From the NCBI GenBank assembly GCA_016839425.1, contig JAEOUI010000009.1, forward strand, positions 1 through 21,156: 21,156 bases of DNA. The letters are read 5' to 3'. The position numbers and the translations under genes were made by a program. The notes under the pieces are model-generated. The model was not told the DNA's origin and ran no database searches. It worked only from the letters and a program-made list of their open reading frames with translations. This DNA comes from Promethearchaeota archaeon (lineage in GTDB: Archaea; Asgardarchaeota; Lokiarchaeia; Sigynarchaeales; SOKP01). Positions 1 to 9,700 of this stretch are shown in pieces. Each line of letters begins with the position of its first letter. The stretch's first letter is position 1.

Positions 1-33
1 AAATACAAGCTTAAAAAATTATACAATTAATTC

Positions 34-53
34 AATAAAATAATTATTTTATT
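34..53. repeat. Perfect 20-bp AT-only palindrome at gene end
   Basis: AATAAAATAA followed directly by TTATTTTATT is a perfect inverted repeat that overlaps the TAA stop (44-46) of the leftward SIR2-TPR gene. Leftward of it the transcript would read into a U-rich stretch (complement of the A-run at 13-18). It may act as a terminator or 3'-end signal, but a chance palindrome is plausible in such AT-rich DNA. Confidence 0.35.
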
Positions 54-2929
54 TGAGATTTTGCGTATAATATCATTGAATTAAGCTTTAATCCTGGTGG
101 TGTGCTTTCAATCCCTTCCTGTTTGTAAATTTCCATTGCTTTTTCCAAGTAATTTATGCTATCCTCGTATTTATGCTGAGAAAATAAAACCTGACCAATA
201 CTCATTAGGCACATAGATTTAGATCTCAAATTCCCAGACTTATCGTAATATTCAAGCGCTTTGTTGTAATAATTCATGCCCTCGTCGTGGTTCCCCTGTG
301 CCATATAGATGTTTCCAATTCCCATTGCGTTATCTGCAATTCCCGCGGGATTTTCCAATTCTTCTTCAATTTGCAGCGCCTTTTGGTAATACTTGAGGGC
401 TTCTCCGAAATTATATTGAAAGTAATAGATGCTACCCAAGCAGACATACGCGCGAGCCTTGCCTTTTAAGCTTCCCAATTCCTCGTAGATCTTCAAGGCT
501 TCCTGCTGGTTTTTTAATGCTTCTGGAAAGTTTCTCAAGTTTTGGTGGATTCCACCAATATTCGTATGGCACATTGCAGCAGTGGCGATATCTCCGATTT
601 TCTTGCTGCTTTCCAAGGCTTCTTGATATTTAGACAAGGCTTCTTGATAATTTCCTTGCAAGTTGAGAACTCCCGCGATACCTACTTGGTTTTGAGCTAT
701 TAAGGACAAGTTTCCAAGACCTTGTGTTATTTCTAACGCTTTTTGATAGTTTATAAGCGCCTCTTGTAAGTTTCCAATATTAAAATAAGTAGTAGCAATG
801 TTTGTCAAATTTTTTGATTGTCCTGGCACATTTCCAATTTCCATGTTAATCTCTAAGGATTGCTTCATTAAATCTAACGCCTCTTGAGTTTTTCCTTTTA
901 GCTGGCAGATATTACCCAAGTTCATTAAATTTAGCGCTTTGGATACTAAATCGCTCAATTTTTCGTTAATCTCTAAAGATTCTTTGAATTTGATCGTTGC
1001 TTCGTCGTATTTTCCTTGATTCGTTAATAAGGTTCCTATATTTGTTAAAATACGAGATTTACTGTTTTCATCTCTTATAGTTACGCTAATTTCCATTGCT
1101 CCCTGGTATGTTTCCAACGCCTCTCGATAATTTCCTTGATTAAGGAATAGAGTTCCCTTACTAATTAAGGTGTTTATAGTCTTTGATAAATTTCCTAAAA
1201 CTTTTGAAATTTCAAGCGAATTATCGAAGAAGGTAGAAGCTTGCTGATAGTCGCTTCTAAGCATGTACATGATACCTACATTATTTAGTTTTGCTGATTT
1301 TCCGTCTAAATCGCCTAACTTGTCGTCAATCTCTAATGCTTCCTTGTAGTTATTCGTGGCAGGGTTAATATTCCCTTGATCCCTATAAGCGTCCGCCTTA
1401 TTAGCTAGTAATATGGATTTTGTGGCTAAATCGCCCAATTGGTCGTTTATATCCAATGCTTCCTGAAAGCGATATAGAGCATCCTCGTATTTGCCCCGCC
1501 TTATTAAAATAGCTCCAATGTTATTGAGCGTCTTAACCTTCCCTTTTAAATCTTCTTTTTGATCTTGTATCTCGTAAGCAGAATTAAAATAGGTTAATGC
1601 TTTTGGATAGTCGTGTTTATTAGCAGTGGCCGTGCCGATATAATGCAAGCTTTCGGCTGCGCCTTCTTTATCTCCTAATTCTTCCCGAATTTTTAAAGAT
1701 TTTTCAAAATTGTTTAGGGCCTCGTCATAGCGACTCTTCATCAATTCACTCATCCCAAGCTTTATGTGAAAATCGGCTTGGGACGCTAATTTCCCTTTTG
1801 ATATTGAGATTTGAAGCGCTTTTTCGGAAACTCTCTTTGCGTCATCTGGTCTTGCTAACCTATAATAGAGTTCGTGAGCGAAAGCATGTTTTTTGAAATC
1901 GTTGTTAAAATCAACATTTCTTGATACAAAAGATCTAAAATCTTCTGGTTCAAATAGTTTTTGACTAATTTCTTCGTGGGGAGCATCTTTAACAACAATG
2001 TTCCATAATCTTTCTCTAAAAAAATGAGAAGTGTGTGTGTTAATCTTGAAAATCTCGATTGAGTTATTTTGAATTATTGCGCTTTTAGCAATTTCCGTCA
2101 ATAATGCAATTTCCTTATCTGAACCCCCCTCTGATGAAGTATAGTCAAATTTAAGCAACTCGAGGTTCGTATCGCTCGAATGATTTATCCACACAAGCTT
2201 TGATATACCATGAAGTTCCTTTAAAGTAGGCCCAATGTCGAAATCGTCGCTTCCAGAATAACCCGCCACCACTAATGTTGCATTTTGTAGGGCGTTGAAA
2301 AGTGTTTTTCTCTTGTATGGCTCTAAGGCGAATGTCTCTCCTTCCCCTCTTTCCTTTCCTAGAGATGATAAAGTGGTGACTAGAGTCTCTTTCGTTGCCG
2401 TATCTGTAATAATATTCTTATTTGTACCGTGCAATTTAATCAAGGGATATTTTCCTGATTCTAATACCATTCTTGGATCCCCATATTTAAGAAAATCTTC
2501 CTTAGTAATGATGGGAACGATTAGTTCCTTATTTTTCATGACATTTATCATTGCATATTCGATAAGGTAATCGAAGTTTGTCGTTGCAACGAGTTGGTTC
2601 TTCTTTATGACATTTGCTAAAAAATAATGAATCATATTTGGTTCTTTAAAGATGTCAAAATATTCCATCGCTTTTAGATCGGGATCAAAATTATGTTGAA
2701 GGATTTCAACGATTAACTCGTATCTCAAACCTTCTAGATTCTTAATAATACTGACTTCCTCTTCGGGTGTACCGAGCTCTATCAATGCATCGCTAAACCC
2801 AATTGCAGAAGGCACGGAAGATGGTTTATCCATTGATATCCCCGCACCTACTAGAAAAAATAGCTTGTTTTCACCTGAAAAAATCTCTTCTAATCGTTTT
2901 TCAGGAGAACCTTCAACTTTGAAAGACAT
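44..2929 (-). CDS. SIR2-domain protein with 15 C-terminal TPR repeats
   Basis: Seen: residues 1 to about 310 form a SIR2-like (SIR2_2 type) domain with GAGIS at 28-32, TTNFD at 116-120, KLHG with the candidate catalytic His at 167, and GYSGSDD at 223-229. Residues about 345-943 are 15 TPR units, each almost exactly 40 residues, with the pattern NIGxxYxxxGxYxEALxxYxxALEI. There are no membrane segments or signal peptide, so it should be cytosolic. Family knowledge: SIR2 domains of this divergent type are commonly NAD+-consuming effectors in prokaryotic immunity, whereas TPRs bind proteins or peptides. Inference: the TPR array is the sensor and the SIR2 domain the output. A second SIR2-TPR protein starts at 6710 on the other strand, with the same residues kept. 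The ATG at 2929 has AGGA about 5 bases upstream in the mRNA. A deacylase or non-immune regulatory role is possible. The domain call is firm, the role is not. Confidence 0.85.
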   Translation of the reverse strand: MSFKVEGSPEKRLEEIFSGENKLFFLVGAGISMDKPSSVPSAIGFSDALIELGTPEEEVSIIKNLEGLRYELIVEILQHNFDPDLKAMEYFDIFKEPNMIHYFLANVIKKNQLVATTNFDYLIEYAMINVMKNKELIVPIITKEDFLKYGDPRMVLESGKYPLIKLHGTNKNIITDTATKETLVTTLSSLGKERGEGETFALEPYKRKTLFNALQNATLVVAGYSGSDDFDIGPTLKELHGISKLVWINHSSDTNLELLKFDYTSSEGGSDKEIALLTEIAKSAIIQNNSIEIFKINTHTSHFFRERLWNIVVKDAPHEEISQKLFEPEDFRSFVSRNVDFNNDFKKHAFAHELYYRLARPDDAKRVSEKALQISISKGKLASQADFHIKLGMSELMKSRYDEALNNFEKSLKIREELGDKEGAAESLHYIGTATANKHDYPKALTYFNSAYEIQDQKEDLKGKVKTLNNIGAILIRRGKYEDALYRFQEALDINDQLGDLATKSILLANKADAYRDQGNINPATNNYKEALEIDDKLGDLDGKSAKLNNVGIMYMLRSDYQQASTFFDNSLEISKVLGNLSKTINTLISKGTLFLNQGNYREALETYQGAMEISVTIRDENSKSRILTNIGTLLTNQGKYDEATIKFKESLEINEKLSDLVSKALNLMNLGNICQLKGKTQEALDLMKQSLEINMEIGNVPGQSKNLTNIATTYFNIGNLQEALINYQKALEITQGLGNLSLIAQNQVGIAGVLNLQGNYQEALSKYQEALESSKKIGDIATAAMCHTNIGGIHQNLRNFPEALKNQQEALKIYEELGSLKGKARAYVCLGSIYYFQYNFGEALKYYQKALQIEEELENPAGIADNAMGIGNIYMAQGNHDEGMNYYNKALEYYDKSGNLRSKSMCLMSIGQVLFSQHKYEDSINYLEKAMEIYKQEGIESTPPGLKLNSMILYAKSQIK

Positions 2930-2995
2930 GTATTTCCTAGTAGAAATGGTTGTTTTTATTCATTTGTGTGAATTTTATTCGATTGGAGAAACGCA

Positions 2996-3005
2996 TTTAA
3001 ATAAA
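2996..3005 (+). promoter_or_regulatory. Candidate TATA box for the small membrane protein
   Basis: TTTAAATAAA lies about 65 bases before the ATG at 3069. With the usual archaeal TATA-to-start spacing of about 25 bases this gives a leader of roughly 40 bases, which includes the AGAGGAGA ribosome binding site at 3057-3064. Confidence 0.4.
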
Positions 3006-3068
3006 GTTAGGTTAAATTATATTACATATTAAATATGAATTAAAAGAATTAAATAAAGAGGAGAATAA

Positions 3069-3422
3069 ATGAGAAAAACTTATAAAAACGAAGGAATTAT
3101 GAAGGCATTGACTATTATCGGTGCTATCGTGAGTCTAATCTTCGTAATTCTCGGCTTATTATCATTCTACAATGTCTACTATGTGCCATATCCGTATTGG
3201 AACCCATTTGGGGTTGATGTCCTTCAAGTCATTATTGGTTCTATTGTAGGGTTAGTCATTGCGGCATTAACATTAATGTGTGCTGTAAAGCCAGGTGATC
3301 CAATTCCATTTAACTGGGTTATATTGCTTATTTTTGCGATACTGTTGATAGTTTTTGCTCACGTGTTAGGTGGAGTGTTAGTGCTCATTGCGTTCTTGAT
3401 CGGGCTGATAGAAGATCTTTAA
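3069..3422 (+). CDS. Small three-helix membrane protein, function unknown
   Basis: 117 residues. Hydrophobic segments at about 14-34, 49-71 and 83-112 (the last long enough for one long or two short helices) make it an integral membrane protein. A Tyr/Pro-rich loop (YYVPYPYW region, about 38-45) lies between the first two. No catalytic motif is visible and I do not recognise the family. The ATG at 3069 is preceded by a strong AGAGGAGA ribosome binding site with 4 bases between. A second ATG at 3099 also has GAAGGA just upstream, and would give a 107-residue protein beginning at the first helix. The gene stands alone, divergent from the SIR2-TPR gene and convergent with the ligase gene, with a T-rich terminator after it. 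Confidence 0.7.
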   Translation: MRKTYKNEGIMKALTIIGAIVSLIFVILGLLSFYNVYYVPYPYWNPFGVDVLQVIIGSIVGLVIAALTLMCAVKPGDPIPFNWVILLIFAILLIVFAHVLGGVLVLIAFLIGLIEDL

Positions 3423-3434
3423 AAGAAAATTTGA

Positions 3435-3460
3435 TTTTTCCTTTTTTTTGTTTTTTATTT
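3435..3460 (+). terminator. T-run terminator after the membrane protein gene
   Basis: Three consecutive T-tracts (5, 8 and 6 T's) follow the stop at 3422 within 40 bases, without a GC-rich hairpin. This is the typical archaeal intrinsic terminator form. It lies just before the 3' end of the opposing ligase gene. Confidence 0.55.
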
Positions 3461-3469
3461 AGTGTGAAT

Positions 3470-4330
3470 TTAGCATTCTAAAAAGTACGAAATGATTTCT
3501 TCGACTAAATTTATTTCCGTTACCCTTTGCAGGCCTTTATATCCGGGAATTGAATTGACTTCTATGACTTGATAGCCTTTCTCGCTTTCGATGATGTCCA
3601 CACCGGCAATCTCAGTTTTAGTAATTTGAGCCGCCTTTATGGCCATATTGCTTAATTCACTGGTTAAATCAATCGGTTCTGATCGAGCACCTGCGTGAAT
3701 GTTCGTTTTCCAGTTATCGCTCTTTCGATACATACCCGCAATTGCCTTGTTTCCAAGCACGAGTATCCTGATGTCTCTATTGTAATGTTCCACGAACTCT
3801 TGGAGGTAAAACACATCGTTTAGCTTTTCTAAAGTGTAAAAAACATTTTCAGCAAAAGATTTGTTGTTTATCCTTGTTACACCAACGCCCTTTGAACCAA
3901 ATAGGGGTTTTAGAACAATATCTCCTCCTAACTCGTCAAATGCTTCTATGGCATCCTCGGCATTCTCGCAAATTATGGTTTTGGGAGTTGATATTCCGTG
4001 TCGCTCCAGGTAAACTGATGTCAAGAACTTATCGCTGGCTATTTCCAAGGAATTTCTGGAATTAATCAGTTTCGTTCCGTGCAACTCTATTGCGGTGAGT
4101 AAATCTAATCGAAAGAAGATTTTTTGTGTCACATCCGCTCCAAATCCTCTCACCAAGGCTTTGTTGCCTTCTATATCTTCAAATTCTCTGTGAAAATCGT
4201 GGATGTTTATTTTAACTTTTGTGGACGCAGGAACGAAATATCGGACATTATATCCCCGTCTATTTAATTCAGAAGATAAAGATTGTACTTCGGGATCTAA
4301 TGGCTTGGGGGTTATTATCATTGAATACAT
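3470..4330 (-). CDS. RimK/MptN-family ATP-grasp glutamate ligase
   Basis: 286 residues, the usual length for the RimK/MptN/CofF family, which adds glutamate to a carboxylate through an acyl-phosphate using ATP. Seen: an ATP-grasp fold with DIVLKPLFGSKGVGV (about 135-149), YLQEFVEHYNRDIRILVLGNKAIAGMYR region (about 177-200), WKTNIHAGAR, AGVDIIES, and the metal/ATP-binding EVNSIPGYKGLQ near the C-terminus. The pattern FR-D-LL-x-IELHG-x-KLINS before the ATP-grasp core fits MptN (tetrahydromethanopterin:alpha-L-glutamate ligase) as well as archaeal RimK. If MptN, it would finish a methanopterin-type C1 carrier, a natural methyl donor for corrinoid proteins. The substrate cannot be told from sequence; LysX-type amino-group-carrier ligation is less likely. 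The ATG at 4330 or the one at 4321 could be the start. It is monocistronic here. Confidence 0.8.
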   Translation of the reverse strand: MYSMIITPKPLDPEVQSLSSELNRRGYNVRYFVPASTKVKINIHDFHREFEDIEGNKALVRGFGADVTQKIFFRLDLLTAIELHGTKLINSRNSLEIASDKFLTSVYLERHGISTPKTIICENAEDAIEAFDELGGDIVLKPLFGSKGVGVTRINNKSFAENVFYTLEKLNDVFYLQEFVEHYNRDIRILVLGNKAIAGMYRKSDNWKTNIHAGARSEPIDLTSELSNMAIKAAQITKTEIAGVDIIESEKGYQVIEVNSIPGYKGLQRVTEINLVEEIISYFLEC

Positions 4331-4595
4331 AATTTTTTTGTTTTATGTGGTAAAATTAGGCTTTTAAATGATTCTATTTTATTAAAAATTCCTCAAATTA
4401 AAAAAGTACTATTTATAGTTTGATTTATCTCATACTTCTTGATTTTGTATCTTAGCAAAATATTTCACGAATTTATCGCGGTCTTATGGTTTATGATAGG
4501 GAGAATTTTAATTTTTACAAGGCTTATGTAATATATCAAATAAATTACTATTTACGCATTAATCAAAATTTACTTTCGATTCGAGATGATAACTC

Positions 4596-5204
4596 ATGGA
4601 CACAAGCGAGAAACCTGACCAACTTAATAATGACATTGAGATACTGGTAAAAGTTACCAGCGAAATCCAAGATCTTTATCTTAAAAAACTCCAACAACTT
4701 GAGGATTTGAAAAATGAGATTTCAGATTTAAAAGAAGTGCTCAATTCTCTCAAATCTATGGTATCCATCCAATCTTTTAAGAGCGCAGATGAATTGTATT
4801 CAAAATCAACATCAAAATGCGAAGATGGTAGCGATATTTACTTTCAAGAGACTGTCCATCCAGATAAAGTCAAAGGTGGCAAGTTAAAAAGAAAAATTTT
4901 CACTCCTGACGGTGGAAAGGGGGAAAAACTCCTTGCTATTTTGAATTTCATTAGTATGAAAGAAATAACCATTAAATTTCTCTATCCTGAAGAATCTTCA
5001 ATCCGAGAATCATCGGAGGATTTTATTAAAATTTTTATTAAAGAAGCTTTAGTTAAAGTCAAGGAAAAAAATCCCGATCTGAAGGTCAATTACGAATATT
5101 TAAAGAAATCAGACTTGATAAATTCAATTAAGATCTTGAATGTTAGGACTATGGAAGATTTCGATCTAATTACTTCAAAAATACAAGATCTATTAATCAA
5201 TTAA
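4596..5204 (+). CDS. Coiled-coil protein of unknown function
   Basis: 202 residues, not recognised. The first 60 residues are a charged amphipathic helix (leucines and isoleucines every 3-4 residues, roughly 12-58), suggesting a coiled coil that mediates oligomerisation. Residues about 85-200 look like a mixed alpha/beta domain: a GGK-rich turn (about 104-122), a hydrophobic strand (LLAILNFI), and an acidic and lysine-rich C-terminal helix ending at DLLIN. There are no cysteines in metal-like patterns, no membrane segment and no signal peptide. The ATG at 4596 has GAGATGAT about 8 bases upstream. It stands alone, with 265 bases of AT-rich DNA upstream and 226 downstream. Coding status rests on length and codon use, so it could be a lineage-specific Asgard protein. 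Confidence 0.6.
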   Translation: MDTSEKPDQLNNDIEILVKVTSEIQDLYLKKLQQLEDLKNEISDLKEVLNSLKSMVSIQSFKSADELYSKSTSKCEDGSDIYFQETVHPDKVKGGKLKRKIFTPDGGKGEKLLAILNFISMKEITIKFLYPEESSIRESSEDFIKIFIKEALVKVKEKNPDLKVNYEYLKKSDLINSIKILNVRTMEDFDLITSKIQDLLIN

Positions 5205-5373
5205 ATAGGTTTAGCAATGTGGCAAGCTTCGTATAGATCCTTTATTCTTTTTAAATAAATCATTTTAGATATTTTCATTCAATTGAAAAATTAAACTAGC
5301 TAGCTTAAAAATGGAAAGAGCGTGGTTGTTTATAAAAAAATTAAAATAAAATTAAGGGAATTTAAAAATTATG

Positions 5374-5388
5374 AAAAGTTATAATTAA
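5374..5388 (+). promoter_or_regulatory. Candidate BRE/TATA of first SCP2 gene
   Basis: AAAAGTTATAATTAA lies about 45 bases before the ATG at 5431, giving a predicted leader near 20 bases with no clear Shine-Dalgarno. The second SCP2 gene has a closely similar element (AAAGTTATATAT), so the two duplicates seem to have kept the same promoter type. Confidence 0.45.
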
Positions 5389-5430
5389 TGCTTTTTACGT
5401 TAATTAAATTAAAAAATAAGTTGATAAAAA

Positions 5431-5856
5431 ATGGTTGACCAAGGTTTATTGGATAAGATAAAAGGCACGATGGACGATCCTTCGGCGGCGTCCCTTGAGG
5501 ATATAGGTAATATATTAGAATTTATTAAAGAAATTTCCAAAGAAAACGACGATATTAAAGAAGAATTGGAAGATATGGATATAGTCGTTCAAATTATCAT
5601 AACCGACAAGGACGCAAAGTATTGGCTGAAAGCCCAGGAAGGTAAAGTAGATGCAGGCGAAGGAGATGTAGAAGACCCTTCTTTCACTTTTACTGCTCGA
5701 TTTGAAATTGCAGTAGGATTATTAACCGGTGAAATCGATTCTACTTCTGCATATATGGCAGGTGACATTACCGTAGAAGGGAATTTACAAGATGCAATGG
5801 CTTTTCAAGAACTAATTGAACTCGCTACTGAAGCCTACGAAGACCTTACTGAATAA
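5431..5856 (+). CDS. SCP2 sterol/lipid-binding domain protein, copy 1
   Basis: 141 residues, the size of a stand-alone SCP2 domain, which forms a hydrophobic tunnel that binds lipids or acyl chains. Seen: strands from VVQIIITDKDAKYWLKA (about 51-67), an acidic turn GEGDVEDPSFTF (about 76-87), and the diagnostic SCP2 end pattern AYMAGDITVEGNLQDAMAF (about 107-125). The N-terminal 50 residues are an acidic helical extension (DDIKEELEDMD). The protein is cytosolic and very acidic overall. Its tandem paralogue begins at 6123 and is about 81% identical by eye. The ligand is unknown; archaeal isoprenoid lipids or quinone-like molecules are possible, but this is only inference. Confidence 0.82.
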   Translation: MVDQGLLDKIKGTMDDPSAASLEDIGNILEFIKEISKENDDIKEELEDMDIVVQIIITDKDAKYWLKAQEGKVDAGEGDVEDPSFTFTARFEIAVGLLTGEIDSTSAYMAGDITVEGNLQDAMAFQELIELATEAYEDLTE

Positions 5857-5874
5857 GCAGTTAAAAAGCCGATA

Positions 5875-5883
5875 TTTTTTTTT
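5875..5883 (+). terminator. T-run terminator after SCP2 copy 1
   Basis: Nine consecutive T's begin 18 bases after the TAA of the first SCP2 gene, with another short T-run after CTAG. This is the archaeal U-run terminator form and supports separate transcription of the two SCP2 genes. Confidence 0.5.
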
Positions 5884-6056
5884 CTAGTATTTTCAATTCT
5901 TTTTTAGTATTTTTTCTGATAAAATTATAATATTTTAATTATAATATGAACAAGATGTTATGAAACATCGAGATCTAAATTACTCCATAAATAATTTTTA
6001 CATATATTGTTTTGACGATTAATTTACACCAGTAAAATCAAATCTTAAAATAACCT

Positions 6057-6068
6057 AAAGTTATATAT
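6057..6068 (+). promoter_or_regulatory. Candidate BRE/TATA of second SCP2 gene
   Basis: AAAGTTATATAT, about 55 bases before the ATG at 6123, is one of the clearest archaeal TATA boxes in the window. It resembles the element before the first SCP2 gene. Confidence 0.5.
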
Positions 6069-6122
6069 GATGCGATCATTATTACATACTATAACTAATT
6101 AGCTAAGAAATTGGTTAAAAAA

Positions 6123-6548
6123 ATGGTTGATCAAGCGTTATTAGACAAGATGAAAAGCATCGTGGACGATCCTTCGGCAGCAACTCTTGACGATATAAAG
6201 CAGCTTTTAGAATTTTCAAAACAAATATCTAAAGAAAACGATGATATTAAAGAAGAGCTCGAAGATATGGATATCGTCGTTCAGATAATCATTACCGATA
6301 AAGACGCTAAGTTTTGGCTAAAAGCGCAGGAAGGAGAAGTTGATGTGGGGGAAGGCGATGTAGATGGTCCTTCTTTCACTTTTTCAGCAAGTTTCGACAC
6401 GGCTGTAGGGATGTTAACTGGCGAAATTGATTCTACTTCTGCATACATGGCGGGTGATATTACTGTAGAAGGCAATTTACAGGACGCCATGGCGTTTCAA
6501 GAGCTAAATGAATTAGTCATGGAAGCTTACGAGGACCTTACCGAGTAA
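6123..6548 (+). CDS. SCP2 sterol/lipid-binding domain protein, copy 2
   Basis: Starting at ATG 6123 gives 141 residues beginning MVDQALLDK, exactly matching the length and start of copy 1 (MVDQGLLDK). An in-frame TTG at 6111 would add four residues but has no counterpart in copy 1, so I reject it. About 26 of 141 positions differ from copy 1, mostly in the N-terminal helix (10-34) and the loop before the end of the domain. The central strands and residues 98-127 are almost unchanged, including the SCP2 signature AYMAGDITVEGNLQDAMAF. The role is as for copy 1: binding of a small hydrophobic ligand in the cytosol. It has its own promoter and T-run terminator, and the SIR2-TPR gene follows 161 bases later on the same strand. 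Confidence 0.83.
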   Translation: MVDQALLDKMKSIVDDPSAATLDDIKQLLEFSKQISKENDDIKEELEDMDIVVQIIITDKDAKFWLKAQEGEVDVGEGDVDGPSFTFSASFDTAVGMLTGEIDSTSAYMAGDITVEGNLQDAMAFQELNELVMEAYEDLTE

Positions 6549-6578
6549 GACCATAATAATTTGATTATCTTTCCTTAA

Positions 6579-6592
6579 TTTTTTTTATTTTT
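6579..6592 (+). terminator. T-run terminator after SCP2 copy 2
   Basis: A T-tract (eight T's, then A and five T's) begins about 30 bases after the stop of the second SCP2 gene and precedes the next promoter region for the SIR2-TPR gene. Confidence 0.45.
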
Positions 6593-6709
6593 AATGTTTT
6601 CATTATACCATATTTTGGCTAGATCAAAAAATTATTTTCTTTTTTAAAAAATTTTAATAATATTTACTTTGCTAGATATTACAAATTCACAATTTTTAAT
6701 GAGTAATAG

Positions 6710-9700
6710 ATGCCTTTATTTGATATTTACGAAGAATTTAATAATCCACTTGGATCGCTTTTTTCTAATAACTTAAAATGGACCTTTTTAGTTGGTGCGG
6801 GCGCTTCAATGGATCCTCCATCTAATTTACCTTCTGCAAGAACTATTAGTCAAGTTCTTTTGAAATTATGTGCTCCAGAAGAAGAAGTAGAAAAATTAAT
6901 TTCTTTAGCTGCTTTAAGGTATGAGCTTATCGTCGAAGCGATTCAGCAGCAAACAGATAGAGAATTAATCTTCATGGATTATTTCGATGAAGTGGTAGAA
7001 CCAAATTTCATTCACATCTTTTTAGCAAGTGTCATTCAAGCGAAAAATCATGTAGTAACTACGAATTTTGATTATTTGATAGAAAGGGGCTTAATGCGAG
7101 TCTTGCCAGAAAAAGAAACGCAATATATTTATCCAATTATTACCAAGAATGATTTTTTAGAGCATCAAGATCCAGAACTCTTGATCAAAAAGGGAATGTA
7201 TCCCCTCTATAAGATTCACGGCTCAAAAACAAATATCATTACAAAAGAACAAACGATTGAATCGCTCGTTACAACGATATCTGACCTTGGAAAAGATAGA
7301 GAAAGTGGAGAAACATTCGCCATTGAACCGTATAAAAAACCGCTTGTTAATAACATTATGAGGGAGCGTTCACTCGTGGTTTTAGGATATTCTGGAAGCG
7401 ACGATTTCGATATAGGGCCCGTGTTAAAAGAAGTACCCTTCCTCGAGCGATTGATTTGGATCGATCACGCTAACACTGATAGAATAGAAATTAAAAAGAT
7501 AAAAAAAATAGTGGATTTAAGCGATTTAAAACACTTGTCAAAAACCGAGCAATTGCTTTTAGAAATACGCTCAGATGTTAATTTTAATGTTTATTTGATA
7601 CGAGCACCTACTGGGCGATTATTCCAAGAAATTTGGGATCTTATAATGCCTAATGAAGAAAAAATCTATCCTAAAAATATTGACGAGATTGATAAACCAA
7701 CCAAATTTAATGTATGGGCAAAAAACCTATACGGACAGATCGATAAAAAGAGTAAGTATCAATTAGCAGCAAAGTTATATACTGAATTGAACCAGTTCAG
7801 AGATGCCATCGAATGCGCAAAAAAGGGCTTGGATTCGTGCAAGATGGGAACTGAAAAAGAGGATACATACGCTATCGCCTATTTTTATGGCATTATTGGT
7901 AACGCTGCAAGTAATTTGGGAGAAATCGAAATGTCTCTTGAATATCACAACAAATCACTTGCCATTGATGAAAAGACCGGCGATAAAGACGGAACAATTG
8001 CGAGTTTGAGCGGAATCGGTTACATATATTATACTTTAGCACAATACGATAAAGCGTTCGATATTTTTAAGAAGGCATACGAAATTGCGATCGAGGAAAA
8101 CCTAGCAAGAAGAATATATACTATTAGCACGAATTTAGGAATGATTTACAAGGAATGGGGCGAATTTGATAAAGCTATGGAATATTTTAAGATTGGACTC
8201 CAACACGCAGAGAAAGAAGGAATGTTAAACGGAAAAGCCACTGTATACAGTAATATTGGCACGATTTATAAAATTCAAAAACAATATAAAAAGGCCTTGG
8301 ATAATTACATCTTAGCTCTTGAAATTAACAAGCAATTAGGGTATCTCAAGGGCATATCTGCTCGATTAAGTAATATTGGAGAAATATATCACATGGAGGA
8401 TAAAAATGATCTTGCCATACAATATTTCAATGAAGCCTTAGCAATTGACGAGGAAATAGGGAACATTGTTAATAAAGATAAGGTAATGGGCAACATTGCC
8501 CAGGTTTACCGTGCAAATAAGGAATACGATAAAGCCCTGGCAATATACGAAGAAACGCTCAGGATAGCAGAAAAGCTCAATCAGCAAAAATCTATATCGA
8601 TAAGATTAAACAACATTGCGATGATCTATAAAGAAATGAACGAATTAGATAAAGCTCTCGAATATTCGCAACGAGCTCTAGAAATGGATCTTTCTATCAA
8701 TTACAAACCTGGTATTGCAATTGATTACAATAATTTAGGCGCAATATACTATAAAATGGAAGATTACGATAATGCTCTTAAATATTACGCTCAATCTCTT
8801 GATCTAAACGAAAAAATGGGAAACGAAGAAATTAAGGAAATAAACTTAGTTAATATTCGCGACACTTACGAAGAACTGGGAAAAATTAGGCGTGATGAGG
8901 GGAACTTTTCAGAAGCAGTTTCTTATTATCAAAAAAGTCTTGAAATTACGCAAAATATGAATGATTTGGCAAATCAAGCTTTTTATTTGCACGCAATAGG
9001 AAAAACTTATTATTTTAACGATGTAAACGATACTGCTTTAGAATACTTCCAAAAAAGCCTTGAAATTGAACAAGAAATCAATAACAGGCAGGGAATATTA
9101 GATGCATATTATTACATTGCAGAAGTTCATAAAGAAGAGAATGAAACTCAATTAGCTGTTGAGTTTTATAAAAAATCTCTTGATATTGCTTATGAATTAG
9201 AAAACGAGGAAGATCAAGTACTTTTATTAGAAAAACTTGCCACGATTAGCTTTTCGCTTGGCAATAAAGAGGATATAATTGTATATAATGAACAATTAAT
9301 TCCTTTCTATCGAAAAGAAGGAAGATTAAAGGATATTGGAGAGATATATTCTGGGTTGGGTAATATATATGCCGAATTTGGACAACGAGAACGAGCCATT
9401 GAAGTTTTAAAAGAATCATTAGAAATTTCAAAGCAATTAGATTCAAAACAATTTATTGGAAACGCTTCTTATGGATTGGGATATATTTTTGAAAAAAACA
9501 AGGAATACAAGAAGGCCTTACCTTATTATCAAGAATCTGTAAAAATGGCATCACTTTTAGGAGATATGCCTCAAAAGAGCGCTCGTCTCAATCGTGTAGG
9601 ATTGATCCAGAAACATTTGGGTAATTATTCAAAATCAATTAAAGCGTTCGAGGAAAGTATTTCAATCTCGAGCGATTTAGGTAATGAGACAACTCTTGCT

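Noticed and set aside
2295..2570. 91-codon plus-strand reading frame inside the leftward SIR2-TPR gene
   Set aside because: It is antisense to the conserved SIR2 motifs and has no ribosome binding site or recognisable domain.
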